In this document: piece by piece, positions 9,701-18,056 of the stretch | Layout: every line of letters begins with the position of its first letter | How positions within the stretch are numbered: the stretch's first letter is position 1 | Assembly: GCA_050633645.1 (NCBI GenBank) | Contig: JBOEGX010000004.1 | Coordinates: 124,001 to 188,000, forward strand | DNA length: 64,000 bases | Source: UBA1672 sp050633645 | Lineage (GTDB): Bacteria > Pseudomonadota > Alphaproteobacteria > Micavibrionales > Micavibrionaceae | Direction: 5' to 3' | Notes under the pieces: generated by a model | Told to the model about the DNA's origin: nothing | Seen by the model: only the letters and a program-made list of their open reading frames with translations | Databases searched by the model: none | Translations under genes and position numbers: made by a program

Positions 9701-9918
9701 TCCTCAAGAATATTTTGAGCCACTTCCACGTGACGATCGCCACTCAAATAACGATCCACATCACTAAGTTTTGATTTCAAACTGGATAAAAAAGATTTGG
9801 CAAGAATGTGCCTTTCCTGATTCGATAACTCATTATTTTGAGCGCAACTCACACCACTCATCCAAAATAAAGACAAGGTAATAAAAAACAAAAACTTCGT
9901 AATCCGAAACTCAGACAT
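6721..9918 (-). CDS. Usher-like outer-membrane protein of a chaperone-usher-type fibre locus
   Basis: 1065 residues with a signal peptide (start ATG 9918 with AGG about ten bases upstream, preferred over 10005). About residues 40-190 form a mixed N-terminal domain. A plug-like Ig segment lies near 350-415 (GWGVELYRNTQLLAVQEVGE then FRLVFYGPQGEIREE). About 440-740 is an alternating, Asn/Ser/Gly-rich beta stretch like a barrel. Near 735-800 is an SdrD-B-like segment (YLDKDGDGLFNGEDEPLPEV), near 855-925 a carboxypeptidase-regulatory-like fold (TTGFYYLTQIPPGRYLLVID), and the last 50 residues resemble a SPOR domain with two Cys. The neighbours encode a PapD-like chaperone and two DUF4402 subunits, so export or assembly of surface fibres is the likely role. 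It is divergent from classical FimD/PapC; usher function is inferred. Confidence 0.7.
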   Translation of the reverse strand: MSEFRITKFLFFITLSLFWMSGVSCAQNNELSNQERHILAKSFLSSLKSKLSDVDRYLSGDRHVEVAQNILEDGEILLLQPVIEKSVKIDGVVTARYENKAMMVSLIDFVSVFDFSIDIDIASGAAAGWYLRENRMISLDMNLGIIKTHMGEFQIGGSAYVDDNDIWISLDSLNRWLDFDMEVNISSQELRVTTDIPHPLLAKLRRSGFEKNIRKVFDAKLPLSDDSYTMLSAPVVDVSTASTYRKRNGADKGIDAHSMSVRTVQDFVKGTLKSDLQFDNTDKLKFARVNYKRESAEADLLGPMKARKFELGDVSGVVLPDGAFSGQEIGARVTNVSPIRSFSTPSTGISGVAIPGWGVELYRNTQLLAVQEVGEDGFYQFSGIDLYLTDNNFRLVFYGPQGEIREEDVYVPVDRGLLSQNDGVYDVSVSLKGRNAYRKKKSDDVDDDSIRVSALYEKPLSDSVTGVFGVRSEENQGVRDSVANIGVSTTLGQALLNTTLAVDDEGEFSTDVVLRRNFGEHEARASFDYTMGGFDAANGGTLSAASIAQNNNVSDAYSSNLQLNGPVWKGSRSRLDYLATNRYSWTDQGSHNLAASTGLSLGLPYMNVNGLLSYNSGSSLVDDRMDFNANVAGRISGNRLRLSANYDVLPEAELNNVTASLNRAITQDLDFDFSATHRPLASLTEYQARLDWQAGFVRISPSVRYNSESDFFAGLNTRFGVLEDPSSNKLRFYDQNITNLGLASAFVYLDKDGDGLFNGEDEPLPEVLVSAPQSGKRVRTDENGVALFHRLQVLKLTDVYVDKDTLQDPTWIPGFEGVSLYPREGYVAQVDFPVHISGEVDGTLYVRAVSIDGRDSALPVALRNVSIKIYDDQGVVEAETKTDTTGFYYLTQIPPGRYLLVIDSKDAQNSNFIRPEPQAIEIGYDGTVIYGNDIYVNAGAGDIPSEILSDMEDYKGNHPHIDFGQDYNLVLNLGEYNSRLLMSVIWYKLRSRFSQMLVGGDLFVPPTESFADADTGKHSLRVGLRGEDISDAYARCKALAAREQYCKVEIYPAFMKHAQADVVAE

Positions 9919-10213
9919 TAAATAATGACCTAATGAATCCTGTTGAAAAATAATGTATAAACTTGTGGATAATACGCAGAAAATGATAATCACAGTAAAA
10001 CACACTCACTTGACAATGACAATAACTTAGTGGTATCTATCAAAATGTTCTGGAGCTAGCCAATTCAAAGTTAGCCACATCTATTTTTTAATTTCGTCAT
10101 ATTAATAATGTATTAACCATTGTTGTGTGATATTAATTTAGAGGATATGTAATATCTTACCCGCATACTGAGTAGCAGTAGTTCAAATCTAGGGAATAAA
10201 GGAGAAACCTAAT
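9919..10213. promoter_or_regulatory. Divergent control region between usher-like and subunit genes
   Basis: 295 AT-rich bases separate the minus-strand usher-like gene from the plus-strand major subunit. The strong AAAGGAGA ribosome site of the subunit lies at its right end. I see no certain operator; promoters for both directions must lie here. Confidence 0.45.
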
Positions 10214-10810
10214 ATGAGACATAACACCCTTAAACTTATGGCATTGACGAGTGCATTCGCACTAGGCTTTGCATTTTCAGGCGACGCACAGGCCCAAACA
10301 GGCAGTGTCCAAGCTTCAATCACAACATCATCAGCAATTACCGTAACAGCAGGTGCTGACCTAGATTATGGTACATGGTTCTTAAATATGCCAAGTGGTA
10401 CAGATGATACATTCACGCTTGTATTAGACCCCGTAACAGGTTTAGTTGTTGACACAATCGGCGCAGGTGCAGATACAACAGTACAATCCGCGAGTGCTGA
10501 AATCGTCGCATCTGTTGGTGCCGGTGATATCGTCATACAAACACCAGCATCAGCATCAGTTGATATGTTTGCGACAATAACAAACAACTTCACAACATCA
10601 ACACAGTTGACGTTCGGTTCACCCACATATTCATTGAATGGCGCGGCAACAGCCTCCCTCTCAATTTTATCAGGTACGCCAACAACGATCACAACAACTG
10701 GTGCTGCCGACGATACGATTGATCTTGGCGGAACAATTACTGTTTCAGCTGGCGCAGGTATCACAGATGCCACACACACAGCTGACATCGACGTTACATT
10801 TTCTTACTAA
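10214..10810 (+). CDS. DUF4402-type fibre subunit (probable major subunit)
   Basis: 198 residues with a Sec signal peptide cleaved after AQA. The mature part is almost pure beta: small, Thr/Ser/Ala/Gly-rich, nearly free of Lys, Arg and Cys. It has the DUF4402 pattern of an early ADLDYGTW strand and a final glycine-rich DLGGTITVSAGAGI then alternating VDVTF-like end. AAAGGAG lies nine bases before the ATG and a strong terminator follows, so it is its own transcript and likely the most abundant product of the locus. It is flanked by the usher-like gene (divergent) and the chaperone/minor-subunit pair (convergent). Confidence 0.75.
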   Translation: MRHNTLKLMALTSAFALGFAFSGDAQAQTGSVQASITTSSAITVTAGADLDYGTWFLNMPSGTDDTFTLVLDPVTGLVVDTIGAGADTTVQSASAEIVASVGAGDIVIQTPASASVDMFATITNNFTTSTQLTFGSPTYSLNGAATASLSILSGTPTTITTTGAADDTIDLGGTITVSAGAGITDATHTADIDVTFSY

Positions 10811-10838
10811 AGAAGAAGAAAGAAATAACCACATACTT

Positions 10839-10862
10839 AAAAGGCGCTTACTAGCGCCTTTT
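10839..10862 (+). terminator. Intrinsic terminator after the DUF4402 subunit gene
   Basis: AAAAGGCGCT pairs with AGCGCCTTTT across the four-base loop TACT. Confidence 0.88.
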
Positions 10863-10894
10863 ATTTTGCCTAAATTAAATAATTAACCACACAC

Positions 10895-10921
10895 AAAAAA
10901 GAGCGCCCAGATAGGACGCTC
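10895..10921 (-). terminator. Intrinsic terminator after the chaperone gene
   Basis: On the minus strand GAGCGTCC pairs with GGGCGCTC (one G-T pair) and is followed by six T. It faces the terminator of the convergent subunit gene. Confidence 0.82.
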
Positions 10922-10949
10922 AAATAAATTCAAAAACAATTAAACGTTA

Positions 10950-11768
10950 CTACTCCAACGGAAATTCTCTTTCAGCATAAACAATGTTTTTTTCAAAATC
11001 ATAATAATGCAAAACAACACGTAACCGCCCGCCTGACAACTCCTTCAAAACCGATGACGTTAAAATACGATTTTGTATTTCGGAAAATAGATTGGCATTC
11101 GAAACCTCACCAACCAATTCCTCAACACCATCAGCAGAAATATGATAAAGCTTCAACCACCCCAAAACCGAGTATTTCCCATCCCTAACAACAGGGATTT
11201 TCGCTTCCAAAGCTCCTGATTGGGTATTTCGAACCATCTCCATCTGCCCAATACTTGCAGAGTAATCTGCCTGACCTACACGTAAAACCACAGGAATTGT
11301 ATAATTGACATTAATCCTAACACTTGCCTCCGCATGATCCTTTTCCAAGGCCACAAGGGTATCATCAACAACATTAGGCAAAGATTTAAACATCAAATGA
11401 GTATGATAGTCCCCATCAGGGATGCTTTCCGGACGCCGCAACGCCAACCGAATTTTTTGTTTTGCACCAGGCACCAAAGTAACGCGCCGAGGTGAAAAAA
11501 CGATATATTGCGACAAATCAAAATCGCCCTCACCATATTCCGCGTCCTTATATCCACCATTACCCCCAATCATTTCCATAGCTTTCCAGCCAATTTCATA
11601 TGATTTAACCTCCCTGCCATTATTAACCAGCGTCACGACAGCAAAACGATCACGATCCTCAAGAACAACCTGCGTTGGTGTAATTAAAATACTAGCCGAT
11701 GAATTGTGAACCGCAATAAACGGAGAAAACAACACCGCCAAACCCAAAAAAAACTTACAAAACCTCAT
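10950..11768 (-). CDS. PapD-like periplasmic fimbrial chaperone
   Basis: 272 residues with signal peptide and two Ig-like domains. The first domain has the family pattern: an early ILITPTQVVLEDRDR strand, AVVTLVNNG and the conserved FSPRRVTLVPGAKQKIRLALRR strand that binds subunits by donor-strand complementation. It should escort the DUF4402 subunits across the periplasm to the usher-like protein. AGGAGA precedes the ATG. It follows the minor-subunit gene by 24 bases and ends in its own terminator, so the two form an operon. Confidence 0.85.
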   Translation of the reverse strand: MRFCKFFLGLAVLFSPFIAVHNSSASILITPTQVVLEDRDRFAVVTLVNNGREVKSYEIGWKAMEMIGGNGGYKDAEYGEGDFDLSQYIVFSPRRVTLVPGAKQKIRLALRRPESIPDGDYHTHLMFKSLPNVVDDTLVALEKDHAEASVRINVNYTIPVVLRVGQADYSASIGQMEMVRNTQSGALEAKIPVVRDGKYSVLGWLKLYHISADGVEELVGEVSNANLFSEIQNRILTSSVLKELSGGRLRVVLHYYDFEKNIVYAEREFPLE

Positions 11769-11792
11769 AAAATTCTCCTCTATAGTAAAAAG

Positions 11793-12248
11793 CTAAAAAT
11801 TAATTGTAATATCGACTGATCCCAAATACGTCTGATCAGAATAAGGCGTTCCATTGCCAGAACTACGCGCAGTGGCGCCAATATAAATCTGCGCTTCTCC
11901 AACTCCGTTTGTCGTGGCTGGATGTGTTTCTTGGAAATCGACCAAACTAAAAAAACTCCCCACACCAATCATCGGACTACCCTGCGTAACATCCACACTT
12001 GTAATAGCAGTCGAAGAAGGAAGCCCATCAAACAAGTATATTCCAGGTTGTGGGGGTAAAATCTCAACATACGCCGCCCCATCATAAGAATATGATCCAT
12101 CTGTATTCACAACAATATCGTATGAAACATCGTTTCTCATAGCAATAAATGAGCCAAAGTTAAATGCCTGATCAACCGTAACCGCCGCATATGAAACACT
12201 CATAGGCAAAAAGTAAAAGGTGAAAAATATAACGATCAACTGACGCAT
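11793..12248 (-). CDS. DUF4402-like minor fibre subunit
   Basis: 151 residues with signal peptide (FYFLPMSVSYA end) from the ATG at 12248; the upstream start at 12302 would put a non-signal extension before it. The mature part is beta-rich, begins AVTVDQAFNFGSF and ends with YLGSVDITINF, the same end pattern as the major subunit at 10214. It is first in the operon with the chaperone, so a tip or base subunit is a reasonable guess. The sequence is divergent and the family call is moderate. Confidence 0.62.
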   Translation of the reverse strand: MRQLIVIFFTFYFLPMSVSYAAVTVDQAFNFGSFIAMRNDVSYDIVVNTDGSYSYDGAAYVEILPPQPGIYLFDGLPSSTAITSVDVTQGSPMIGVGSFFSLVDFQETHPATTNGVGEAQIYIGATARSSGNGTPYSDQTYLGSVDITINF

Positions 12249-12499
12249 GAACACACTTAAATTCGTAAAATGATTGCCTATACCGATAACACAAACAGCC
12301 AAATTTTCAACACATAATATAAAGAGATTCGCCTAAGCTTCTAAAAACAAACAAAAGATCAAGACCAATTTTTTCTATTTTTTTAATTATCCTGTTGATG
12401 ACAATCACCTTTTCAGGCTATGATTCTAACTGGTGTTTTCTGCTGCGTATTTTTTTAAGTTCTAACGCCCCTATTCTGGGGTAAACGGTTCTCTGGTGT

Positions 12500-13507
12500 A
12501 TGTACAATAAACTAGCTCTGAGTCTATGTTTTATCGTTATTACGGGCATGCTTTCGGCATGTAGCCCCAAGGGGATTTTGCAACTTAACAAAGCCGAATC
12601 ACCCCCCTCACAAAACCAAGAAACCACATCAGAAAATACCAAAAATGATGGCATTGGCGCCCCTGTGGCACTTCCTCCACAATACGCAAAAACACCTTTA
12701 AAACCCGGCCAAGTCGGAACACAATATATGCCAAACGGCCTCCCTGCACTCAGTCCGATGAAAGGCGTAAACGTCGATACGCTCTTCGCGGAAAACATTA
12801 GAGACAGCGGTGACCGCTTTAATCGTGTTGAAAATGCGGTTGTTGATCTCCGCAAAGAATTCGAAACATACAAACCATCCATCGTCCGATTAGCAGCTGT
12901 AGAATCGGACATCCAGAACCTTATCAAAGAACTTGAAGTTATGTTGCAGGAAACACCAACTCCACAACAACCGACAAGCTTGATACCAGGAACTGAAAAT
13001 GCACAGCTGCAAGTATCGCAGCTCGAACCGCAGCAACCACAAGCGCCTCCTGAAAATAACGACATTGCAAGTAAAGTCTTGTCGGAGCCCATTTCAAAAC
13101 CAGCGCCACCTCCCACAAAATCACCACCAAAAAGGCCGAAAATTACGCCACCCGATAAAAAAACATATGATGGTGATGTCGCTCAAAATCTGCGTGTAGG
13201 TGAACACGCGGATAAATTGCGTATTGTGATAGACACGAATAAAAAGTTTAACTTCAACATCGATATCGATAACGAAGAGAAACTCATTATCGTTGAAGTT
13301 CCTGATGCGAAATGGGTTGGAAAAAAGGCTATGAAGTTTAATGATTCAAAATTACTTGACTCATACACCGTTGAGACAATGAACGATAACAAAGGCACTA
13401 TGATTATCATGTCCTTGAAAAAAGCCACCACCATCCTACAAAAAAGCAGTCTAACACCTGATAAAACGAGCCCCTATCATCGCATTTATTTCGATTTAAA
13501 ACCCTAA
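12500..13507 (+). CDS. AMIN-domain lipoprotein
   Basis: 335 residues with a lipobox (GMLSAC) giving lipidation at Cys 21. There follow a Pro/Gln/Ser-rich linker, a short coiled-coil-like stretch near residues 95-155 (FNRVENAVVDLRKEFE, AAVESDIQNLIKELEVML), a second Pro-rich linker, and a C-terminal AMIN-like beta domain from about residue 230 (LRVGEHADKLRIVIDTNKKF). AMIN domains bind peptidoglycan and target amidases or secretins. Envelope role is inferred. It overlaps the VanZ-like gene by one base (TAATG), so the two are co-translated. Confidence 0.75.
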   Translation: MYNKLALSLCFIVITGMLSACSPKGILQLNKAESPPSQNQETTSENTKNDGIGAPVALPPQYAKTPLKPGQVGTQYMPNGLPALSPMKGVNVDTLFAENIRDSGDRFNRVENAVVDLRKEFETYKPSIVRLAAVESDIQNLIKELEVMLQETPTPQQPTSLIPGTENAQLQVSQLEPQQPQAPPENNDIASKVLSEPISKPAPPPTKSPPKRPKITPPDKKTYDGDVAQNLRVGEHADKLRIVIDTNKKFNFNIDIDNEEKLIIVEVPDAKWVGKKAMKFNDSKLLDSYTVETMNDNKGTMIIMSLKKATTILQKSSLTPDKTSPYHRIYFDLKP

Positions 13508-13860
13508 TGATAAAAACATTCTCAATAGCACTACTGCTGATCATTGGCGTGGCAATGGCCGTAACCCCAAACCTACTCCCCATGGGATATCAAACAGATA
13601 AAATGCTGCACCTATTTACATTCTGCATCATATCTACTTTGGCGACATGGAAATATCTTGAACACATAAAAAAACTTATCGCAAGTCTGTGCACACTCTT
13701 ATGCCTCGGCGGCATAATAGAACTCATTCAAATATTCGTGCCCAACAGAACGGCTCAAATAGAAGATATGTGTTCAAACATTCTAGGCATAACGCTTGGA
13801 ATAATAATCGGATATCTTTTGAAAACGGGGTACTACGCACAAAAAAAACCTAGTACATAA
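13507..13860 (+). CDS. VanZ-like membrane protein
   Basis: 117 residues with four predicted membrane helices and the VanZ pattern: DKMLHLFTFCIISTLA after the first helix and IELIQIFVPNRTAQIEDMCSNI before the last. VanZ-like proteins are small membrane proteins of poorly known role, one of them linked to teicoplanin resistance; no such role is claimed here. Its start overlaps the stop of the AMIN lipoprotein gene. The 279 bases after it hold no clear gene or terminator. Confidence 0.8.
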   Translation: MIKTFSIALLLIIGVAMAVTPNLLPMGYQTDKMLHLFTFCIISTLATWKYLEHIKKLIASLCTLLCLGGIIELIQIFVPNRTAQIEDMCSNILGITLGIIIGYLLKTGYYAQKKPST

Positions 13861-14139
13861 CACCAAAGAAAGCCGATATTTTTAGCTATCGTAATCAGAA
13901 TCATCATGGCCATGTCACCAAACGTGCCATCACTGCCCCCCCTTTCAACATCGGAACTCGAAAACTAAGAACGATCTATTATAATTGGAAACAAAGACTG
14001 TAAAATTGGGACGCGGATAATTTCTTAAGAATATTTGTGTTCGGTGTTGATGAACTAAGTGGTGAAATTTAAATTGATTAAAAGGGCTATATAACAATCC
14101 CCTTAATTGACGAAATGCTAGAAAAAGGTATAGATAAGC

Positions 14140-14853
14140 ATGACTTACAAAATTTTATTTCCTAAAATAACACCATCAATATGGATAAGGCGTAACTTCT
14201 TTTTAGGTGTATTTATGCTATCCCTTTTATTATGTGCCTTAATTACATCATTCACCCCTGTTCTCTACACCGCAACATCAATAATAAAAATCACACTACC
14301 ATCACCAGACATTACAAAAATCAATAATGAGCACAATGTCAAAACCCCCAACATACGAATAACAATCAATTCAGTCTCATCGAATATTAAGTCTAATGAC
14401 ATCATGCTGGCGGTCGTAGAAAGCTTGAATCTAGAAAACAGAAAAGAATTCAATCCCAAAATTGATAAAAACAGAGCAATCCCCCTACAGATTTATGATT
14501 TTTTATTACAACAAGGTATTGGTTCAGATGATAAAAGTACAAAAGATAAAATTCTAACGAAACTAAAAAAAAATACATTTATAAAAGAAACGGATACCTT
14601 TATATTTGAAATTAGCCACACCTCAACATCCCGGCACCTCGCCCAAGCCATAACAAATTTATTAGCAAAAAACTACAGCAATCAACCAACTCTAAACACT
14701 CAAAAAGAAATAATAAGTGCCGCAGAGTTACCAAAAGACTTTTCTTCCCCCAATTTAAAAATATCATTATATTACAGCATCATATTAAGCTTTGTAATTG
14801 CTATCATGGCCACAATCCATATATATCCGCGTAAAAAAAGAAGGCGGCTATAA
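14140..14853 (+). CDS. Wzz/GNVR-like chain-length determinant protein
   Basis: 237 residues with two membrane helices (about 20-42 and 207-228) bracketing a periplasmic domain. The AAELPKDFSSPNLK segment just before the second helix is the Pro-rich motif of polysaccharide co-polymerases, and a short basic tail RKKRRR follows. There is no Tyr-kinase domain. No glycosyltransferase, polymerase or flippase is nearby, so its pathway is not visible here. The ribosome site is weak (AAGG about twelve bases upstream). AT-richer than its neighbours by eye. Confidence 0.65.
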   Translation: MTYKILFPKITPSIWIRRNFFLGVFMLSLLLCALITSFTPVLYTATSIIKITLPSPDITKINNEHNVKTPNIRITINSVSSNIKSNDIMLAVVESLNLENRKEFNPKIDKNRAIPLQIYDFLLQQGIGSDDKSTKDKILTKLKKNTFIKETDTFIFEISHTSTSRHLAQAITNLLAKNYSNQPTLNTQKEIISAAELPKDFSSPNLKISLYYSIILSFVIAIMATIHIYPRKKRRRL

Positions 14854-14868
14854 CCACAAAAAACATCA

Positions 14869-15594
14869 TCAGCTCAAACGGTCAAGCATCTCAATTACAT
14901 CATTCTTCGCCGCAGATAGCATATCCATATCGCTACCGCGCAATACAATATTCACTCCCAAAAGCCCATCTTTAAAATAGGGATAACTTCCAATATCAAC
15001 GCCCACATATTTTTCCTGTACCATCCCCAAATCATGGGCAATTACACTCTCTCGTAAAACAGAGGAAACGCTGCGTGAATGAATAACATCCCCGCCCTCT
15101 AAGCCAACCGCAATATGATCCATCATCGCCTGCATAATCCTCGGAACACCTGCCATCACATAAACATTATCAATCACAAATCCAGGCGCACCAGAAACGG
15201 GGTTAGGAATAAGAGATCCACCAACAGGGATTTGCGCCATACGAAGCCGCGCATCGGTTAAATCCGCTGCGCCGTAATACCCCAATAAGATATCATACGC
15301 CTCTTTGCTCTGCTCCAAAACACCATTACACGCCTTGGCAACACACGCTGCCGTAATATCATCATGCGTCGGTCCAATCCCGCCACTAGTGAAAACATAA
15401 TCAACTTTGGCTTTAAGCTCTTGAATAGTATCGATAATCACTACCTCAACATCGGGAATAATACGCACCTCAATAAGGCGCACACCGCGCTCCACCAATT
15501 TGCATGCTACATAATTAATGTTCTTATCTTGCGTGCGCCCAGAAAGAATTTCATTCCCGATAACCACCATAGCCGCAGTAAATTCTTTACTCAT
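14869..15594 (-). CDS. CinA-type MoCF-domain protein
   Basis: 241 residues from the ATG at 15594; longer starts run into the map promoter region. The domain begins AAMVVIGNEILSGRTQDKN and contains FTSGGIGPTHDDIT, the signature of the molybdopterin-binding-like fold found at the N-terminus of CinA. The C-terminal nicotinamide-nucleotide deamidase domain of full CinA is absent. Stand-alone proteins of this type are common in alphaproteobacteria; some CinA relatives hydrolyse ADP-ribose. It is divergent from map. Confidence 0.85.
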   Translation of the reverse strand: MSKEFTAAMVVIGNEILSGRTQDKNINYVACKLVERGVRLIEVRIIPDVEVVIIDTIQELKAKVDYVFTSGGIGPTHDDITAACVAKACNGVLEQSKEAYDILLGYYGAADLTDARLRMAQIPVGGSLIPNPVSGAPGFVIDNVYVMAGVPRIMQAMMDHIAVGLEGGDVIHSRSVSSVLRESVIAHDLGMVQEKYVGVDIGSYPYFKDGLLGVNIVLRGSDMDMLSAAKNDVIEMLDRLS

Positions 15595-15702
15595 TTCACA
15601 TTTCCCGTAATTGTAAACTTTACACAAAGCCTTAGAGCCTATATTTAACATGAGTAACAAAACTATATAAGTGCAAATTCTGATTATAATTAAGGAATTA
15701 AA

Positions 15703-16548
15703 ATGACCATATCCCCAAATCCGTTTAACCCGCCCCGCTTCACCGCCGAGGGTATAGAGCTGCACGGAGAAGAAGGCTTTAAAGGGATGCGAAAGGCTGG
15801 AAAGCTTGCCGCCGAAATTTTGGACATGGTCACAGATCACGTAGCTCCGGGCGTCACGACAGAGGCGCTCGATAAATTATGTCACGATATGTGCACGAAA
15901 GCCGGTGCAATCCCCGCACCATTGGGATACGAAGGCGCTGCGCCAACACCATTCCCAAAGGCCACATGCACATCCGTTAATCATGTTGTATGCCACGGCA
16001 TCCCCAATGATAAAACCCTTCGGGACGGCGATATCGTTAATATTGATGTTACGGTAATTTTAGACGGATGGCACGGCGATACATCACGCATGTATATGGT
16101 GGGTGACAATATCCCCGTCAAGGCACGCCGCCTTGTCGACGTAACCTATGATTCCATGATGGCAGGTATTGAGGCCGTAAAGCCAGGTGCTACTCTCGGC
16201 GATATTGGTCACGCCATCCAACAAGTCGCCGAAAGCCAAAGATTTTCCGTTGTTCGTGATTTTTGTGGCCACGGCCTTGGGCGCGTTTTTCACTGCCCGC
16301 CTTCCATCATGCATTTCGGTGAACCCAATACAGGAACGGTTTTGGAAGCAGGCATGATCTTCACCATCGAACCCATGATTAATGCAGGGCATTACGCCAC
16401 AAAAATTCTCAAATCCGATGGCTGGACAGCCGTGACAAGAGACCGCAGCCTATCCGCACAATTCGAACATTCTCTCGCCGTAACCGACGATGGCTTCGAA
16501 ATCTTCACCCTCTCTCCAAAGGGATACACAAAGCCGCCATATGCCTAA
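15703..16548 (+). CDS. map: Methionine aminopeptidase, type I
   Basis: Removes the initiator methionine from new proteins. The five metal ligands are in place: Asp in NIDVT, Asp in HGDTSR, His in GHGLG, Glu in FTIEPM and Glu in QFEHS; the substrate His is in VVCHGIP. 281 residues including a 25-residue N-terminal extension common in the class. TAAGGA precedes the ATG. The stop overlaps the radC start by eight bases, so map, radC and the YafK-like gene are likely one operon. Confidence 0.96.
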   Translation: MTISPNPFNPPRFTAEGIELHGEEGFKGMRKAGKLAAEILDMVTDHVAPGVTTEALDKLCHDMCTKAGAIPAPLGYEGAAPTPFPKATCTSVNHVVCHGIPNDKTLRDGDIVNIDVTVILDGWHGDTSRMYMVGDNIPVKARRLVDVTYDSMMAGIEAVKPGATLGDIGHAIQQVAESQRFSVVRDFCGHGLGRVFHCPPSIMHFGEPNTGTVLEAGMIFTIEPMINAGHYATKILKSDGWTAVTRDRSLSAQFEHSLAVTDDGFEIFTLSPKGYTKPPYA

Positions 16549-17239
16549 CTCCACCGCAAAAGAGCAAAAGCCCCACTACGCTGGACATCGTCAACGGCTG
16601 CGAGATCGTTTTGTAAATGCGGGAGCAAACGCATTGCAAGATTATGAGCTTCTCGAACTTCTCCTTTTCAACGCCATCCCCCGCCGCGATGTGAAACCCC
16701 TCGCAAAAACTCTGCTATCGAAATTCGGCTCATTGCCAGAACTCATGAGCGCCCCCCATTCCATGCTCACCCAAGTTGAAGGCATAAGTGAAAACACCGC
16801 CACCACAATAAAAACCACCTTCGCCATCGCCGAACGAATGATGAAGCAAGAACTCATGAAAAAACCGCTCCTTAATAATTGGACACGCTTGATGGATTAT
16901 TGCCATATGACCATGGCACATGAGAAAAAGGAACATTTCCGGATTCTCTTCCTCAATAAAAAAAATGAGCTTATCGCCGATGAAATTCAGGGATCAGGCA
17001 CAGTCGATCACACCCCGGCCTATCCCCGCGAAATTATGAAACGAGCGCTTGAACTTGGCGCAACCGCGCTTATACTGATGCATAATCACCCAAGCGGTGA
17101 TCCCAAACCATCCGCCGCAGATATCGACATGACAAACAAAATCATTGCCGCCGCCGAACCATTCGAAATTACAATCCATGACCATATTATCATCGCACGA
17201 AACGGCCACACCTCCTTCCGCAACGAAGGGCTTATCTAA
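16541..17239 (+). CDS. radC: RadC / JAB-domain protein
   Basis: 232 residues. N-terminal helical region (GHRQRLRDRFVNAG, YELLELLLFNAIPRRDVKPLA), HhH-like segment, then the JAB/MPN domain with the metal motif HNHPSGDPKPSAADI. The ATG at 16541 lies inside the end of map; the longer frame from 16490 would overlap map by 59 bases. Despite the name no repair role is established for RadC; the domain resembles de-ubiquitinase metalloproteases. Confidence 0.92.
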   Translation: MPNSTAKEQKPHYAGHRQRLRDRFVNAGANALQDYELLELLLFNAIPRRDVKPLAKTLLSKFGSLPELMSAPHSMLTQVEGISENTATTIKTTFAIAERMMKQELMKKPLLNNWTRLMDYCHMTMAHEKKEHFRILFLNKKNELIADEIQGSGTVDHTPAYPREIMKRALELGATALILMHNHPSGDPKPSAADIDMTNKIIAAAEPFEITIHDHIIIARNGHTSFRNEGLI

Positions 17240-17240
17240 C

Positions 17241-18056
17241 ATGCATTACTGGATGCCGTTCTTCGTCATGATACTCCTCACCCTTGTTCTATTTTTTTCG
17301 ACAGGGTGCAGCAGCTCCGCATATACACGCCGCACACCGCCTCCACCAAAATATGATTCCATCATAAAACAAGGCGATGAGGTTTTAACAAAAAACAAAA
17401 TCAACAAACAACTCGAAGCCATGCGGAATAAAAATTTCTCCGTCCTGCGCACCGAAATGGTGATGAGCGGGATGAGCATGGACAACCCGATGTTAATCCG
17501 CGCTTTTAAATCAGAAATGCAGCTAGAGCTTTGGGTGCAAAACTCCTACACAAAACAATATGACCTTTTCCGCACTTATAATGTCTGTAAAAAATCAGGC
17601 GCTTTGGGTCCAAAATTACAAGAAGGCGACCTCCAAACCCCCGAAGGATTCTACAGCGTCACTAAAGACCGCCTCAATCCAAACAGCCAATATTTCCTAT
17701 CCTTTAACATCGGATACCCCAATGAATATGACCAAAGCCACGGGCGCACTGGCTCGCTCCTCATGATCCATGGGAATTGCGTATCCGAAGGTTGCCTCGC
17801 CATGACCGACAAACAAATCGGCGAAATATACCTGATTATCGAACAAAACTTTAAATACGGACACCCCAAAATCCCCGTGAATATCTACCCCTTCCGCATG
17901 ACCGCCGCCAATATGGCAATGCGTAAAAATTCACAATGGCATCCGTTTTGGAAAAACCTGAAACAGGGCTATGATTATTTCGAAACCTACCGCACCCCCC
18001 CCGACATCTCGGTGCGCAGCGGGAAATATGTGATTGAAGGAAATCGGTATTATTGA
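17241..18056 (+). CDS. YafK-like L,D-transpeptidase-family lipoprotein
   Basis: 271 residues from the ATG at 17241, directly after the radC stop. It has a membrane segment then STGC, a lipobox. The YkuD fold is marked by LQTPEGFYSV, HGRTGSLLMIHGNC and the catalytic motif SEGCLAM. In E. coli the relative YafK (LdtF/DpaA) cuts the link between Braun lipoprotein and peptidoglycan rather than making cross-links. Envelope location is supported by the lipobox. The hypothetical gene at 18056 overlaps the stop by one base. Confidence 0.85.
   Translation: MHYWMPFFVMILLTLVLFFSTGCSSSAYTRRTPPPPKYDSIIKQGDEVLTKNKINKQLEAMRNKNFSVLRTEMVMSGMSMDNPMLIRAFKSEMQLELWVQNSYTKQYDLFRTYNVCKKSGALGPKLQEGDLQTPEGFYSVTKDRLNPNSQYFLSFNIGYPNEYDQSHGRTGSLLMIHGNCVSEGCLAMTDKQIGEIYLIIEQNFKYGHPKIPVNIYPFRMTAANMAMRKNSQWHPFWKNLKQGYDYFETYRTPPDISVRSGKYVIEGNRYY

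Noticed and set aside
10366..10788. 140-codon frame opposite the DUF4402 subunit
   Set aside because: It mirrors the repetitive Thr/Ala codons of the real gene and lacks a start signal.
12410..12482. Stretch with AGGC, GCGTAT and TAACGCC that resembles the core of elements A-D
   Set aside because: The segments have the wrong spacing and no complementary arms around them.
12418..13116. 232-codon frame opposite the AMIN lipoprotein
   Set aside because: The plus-strand gene has a lipobox, an AMIN domain and coupling to the next gene; this frame has none.
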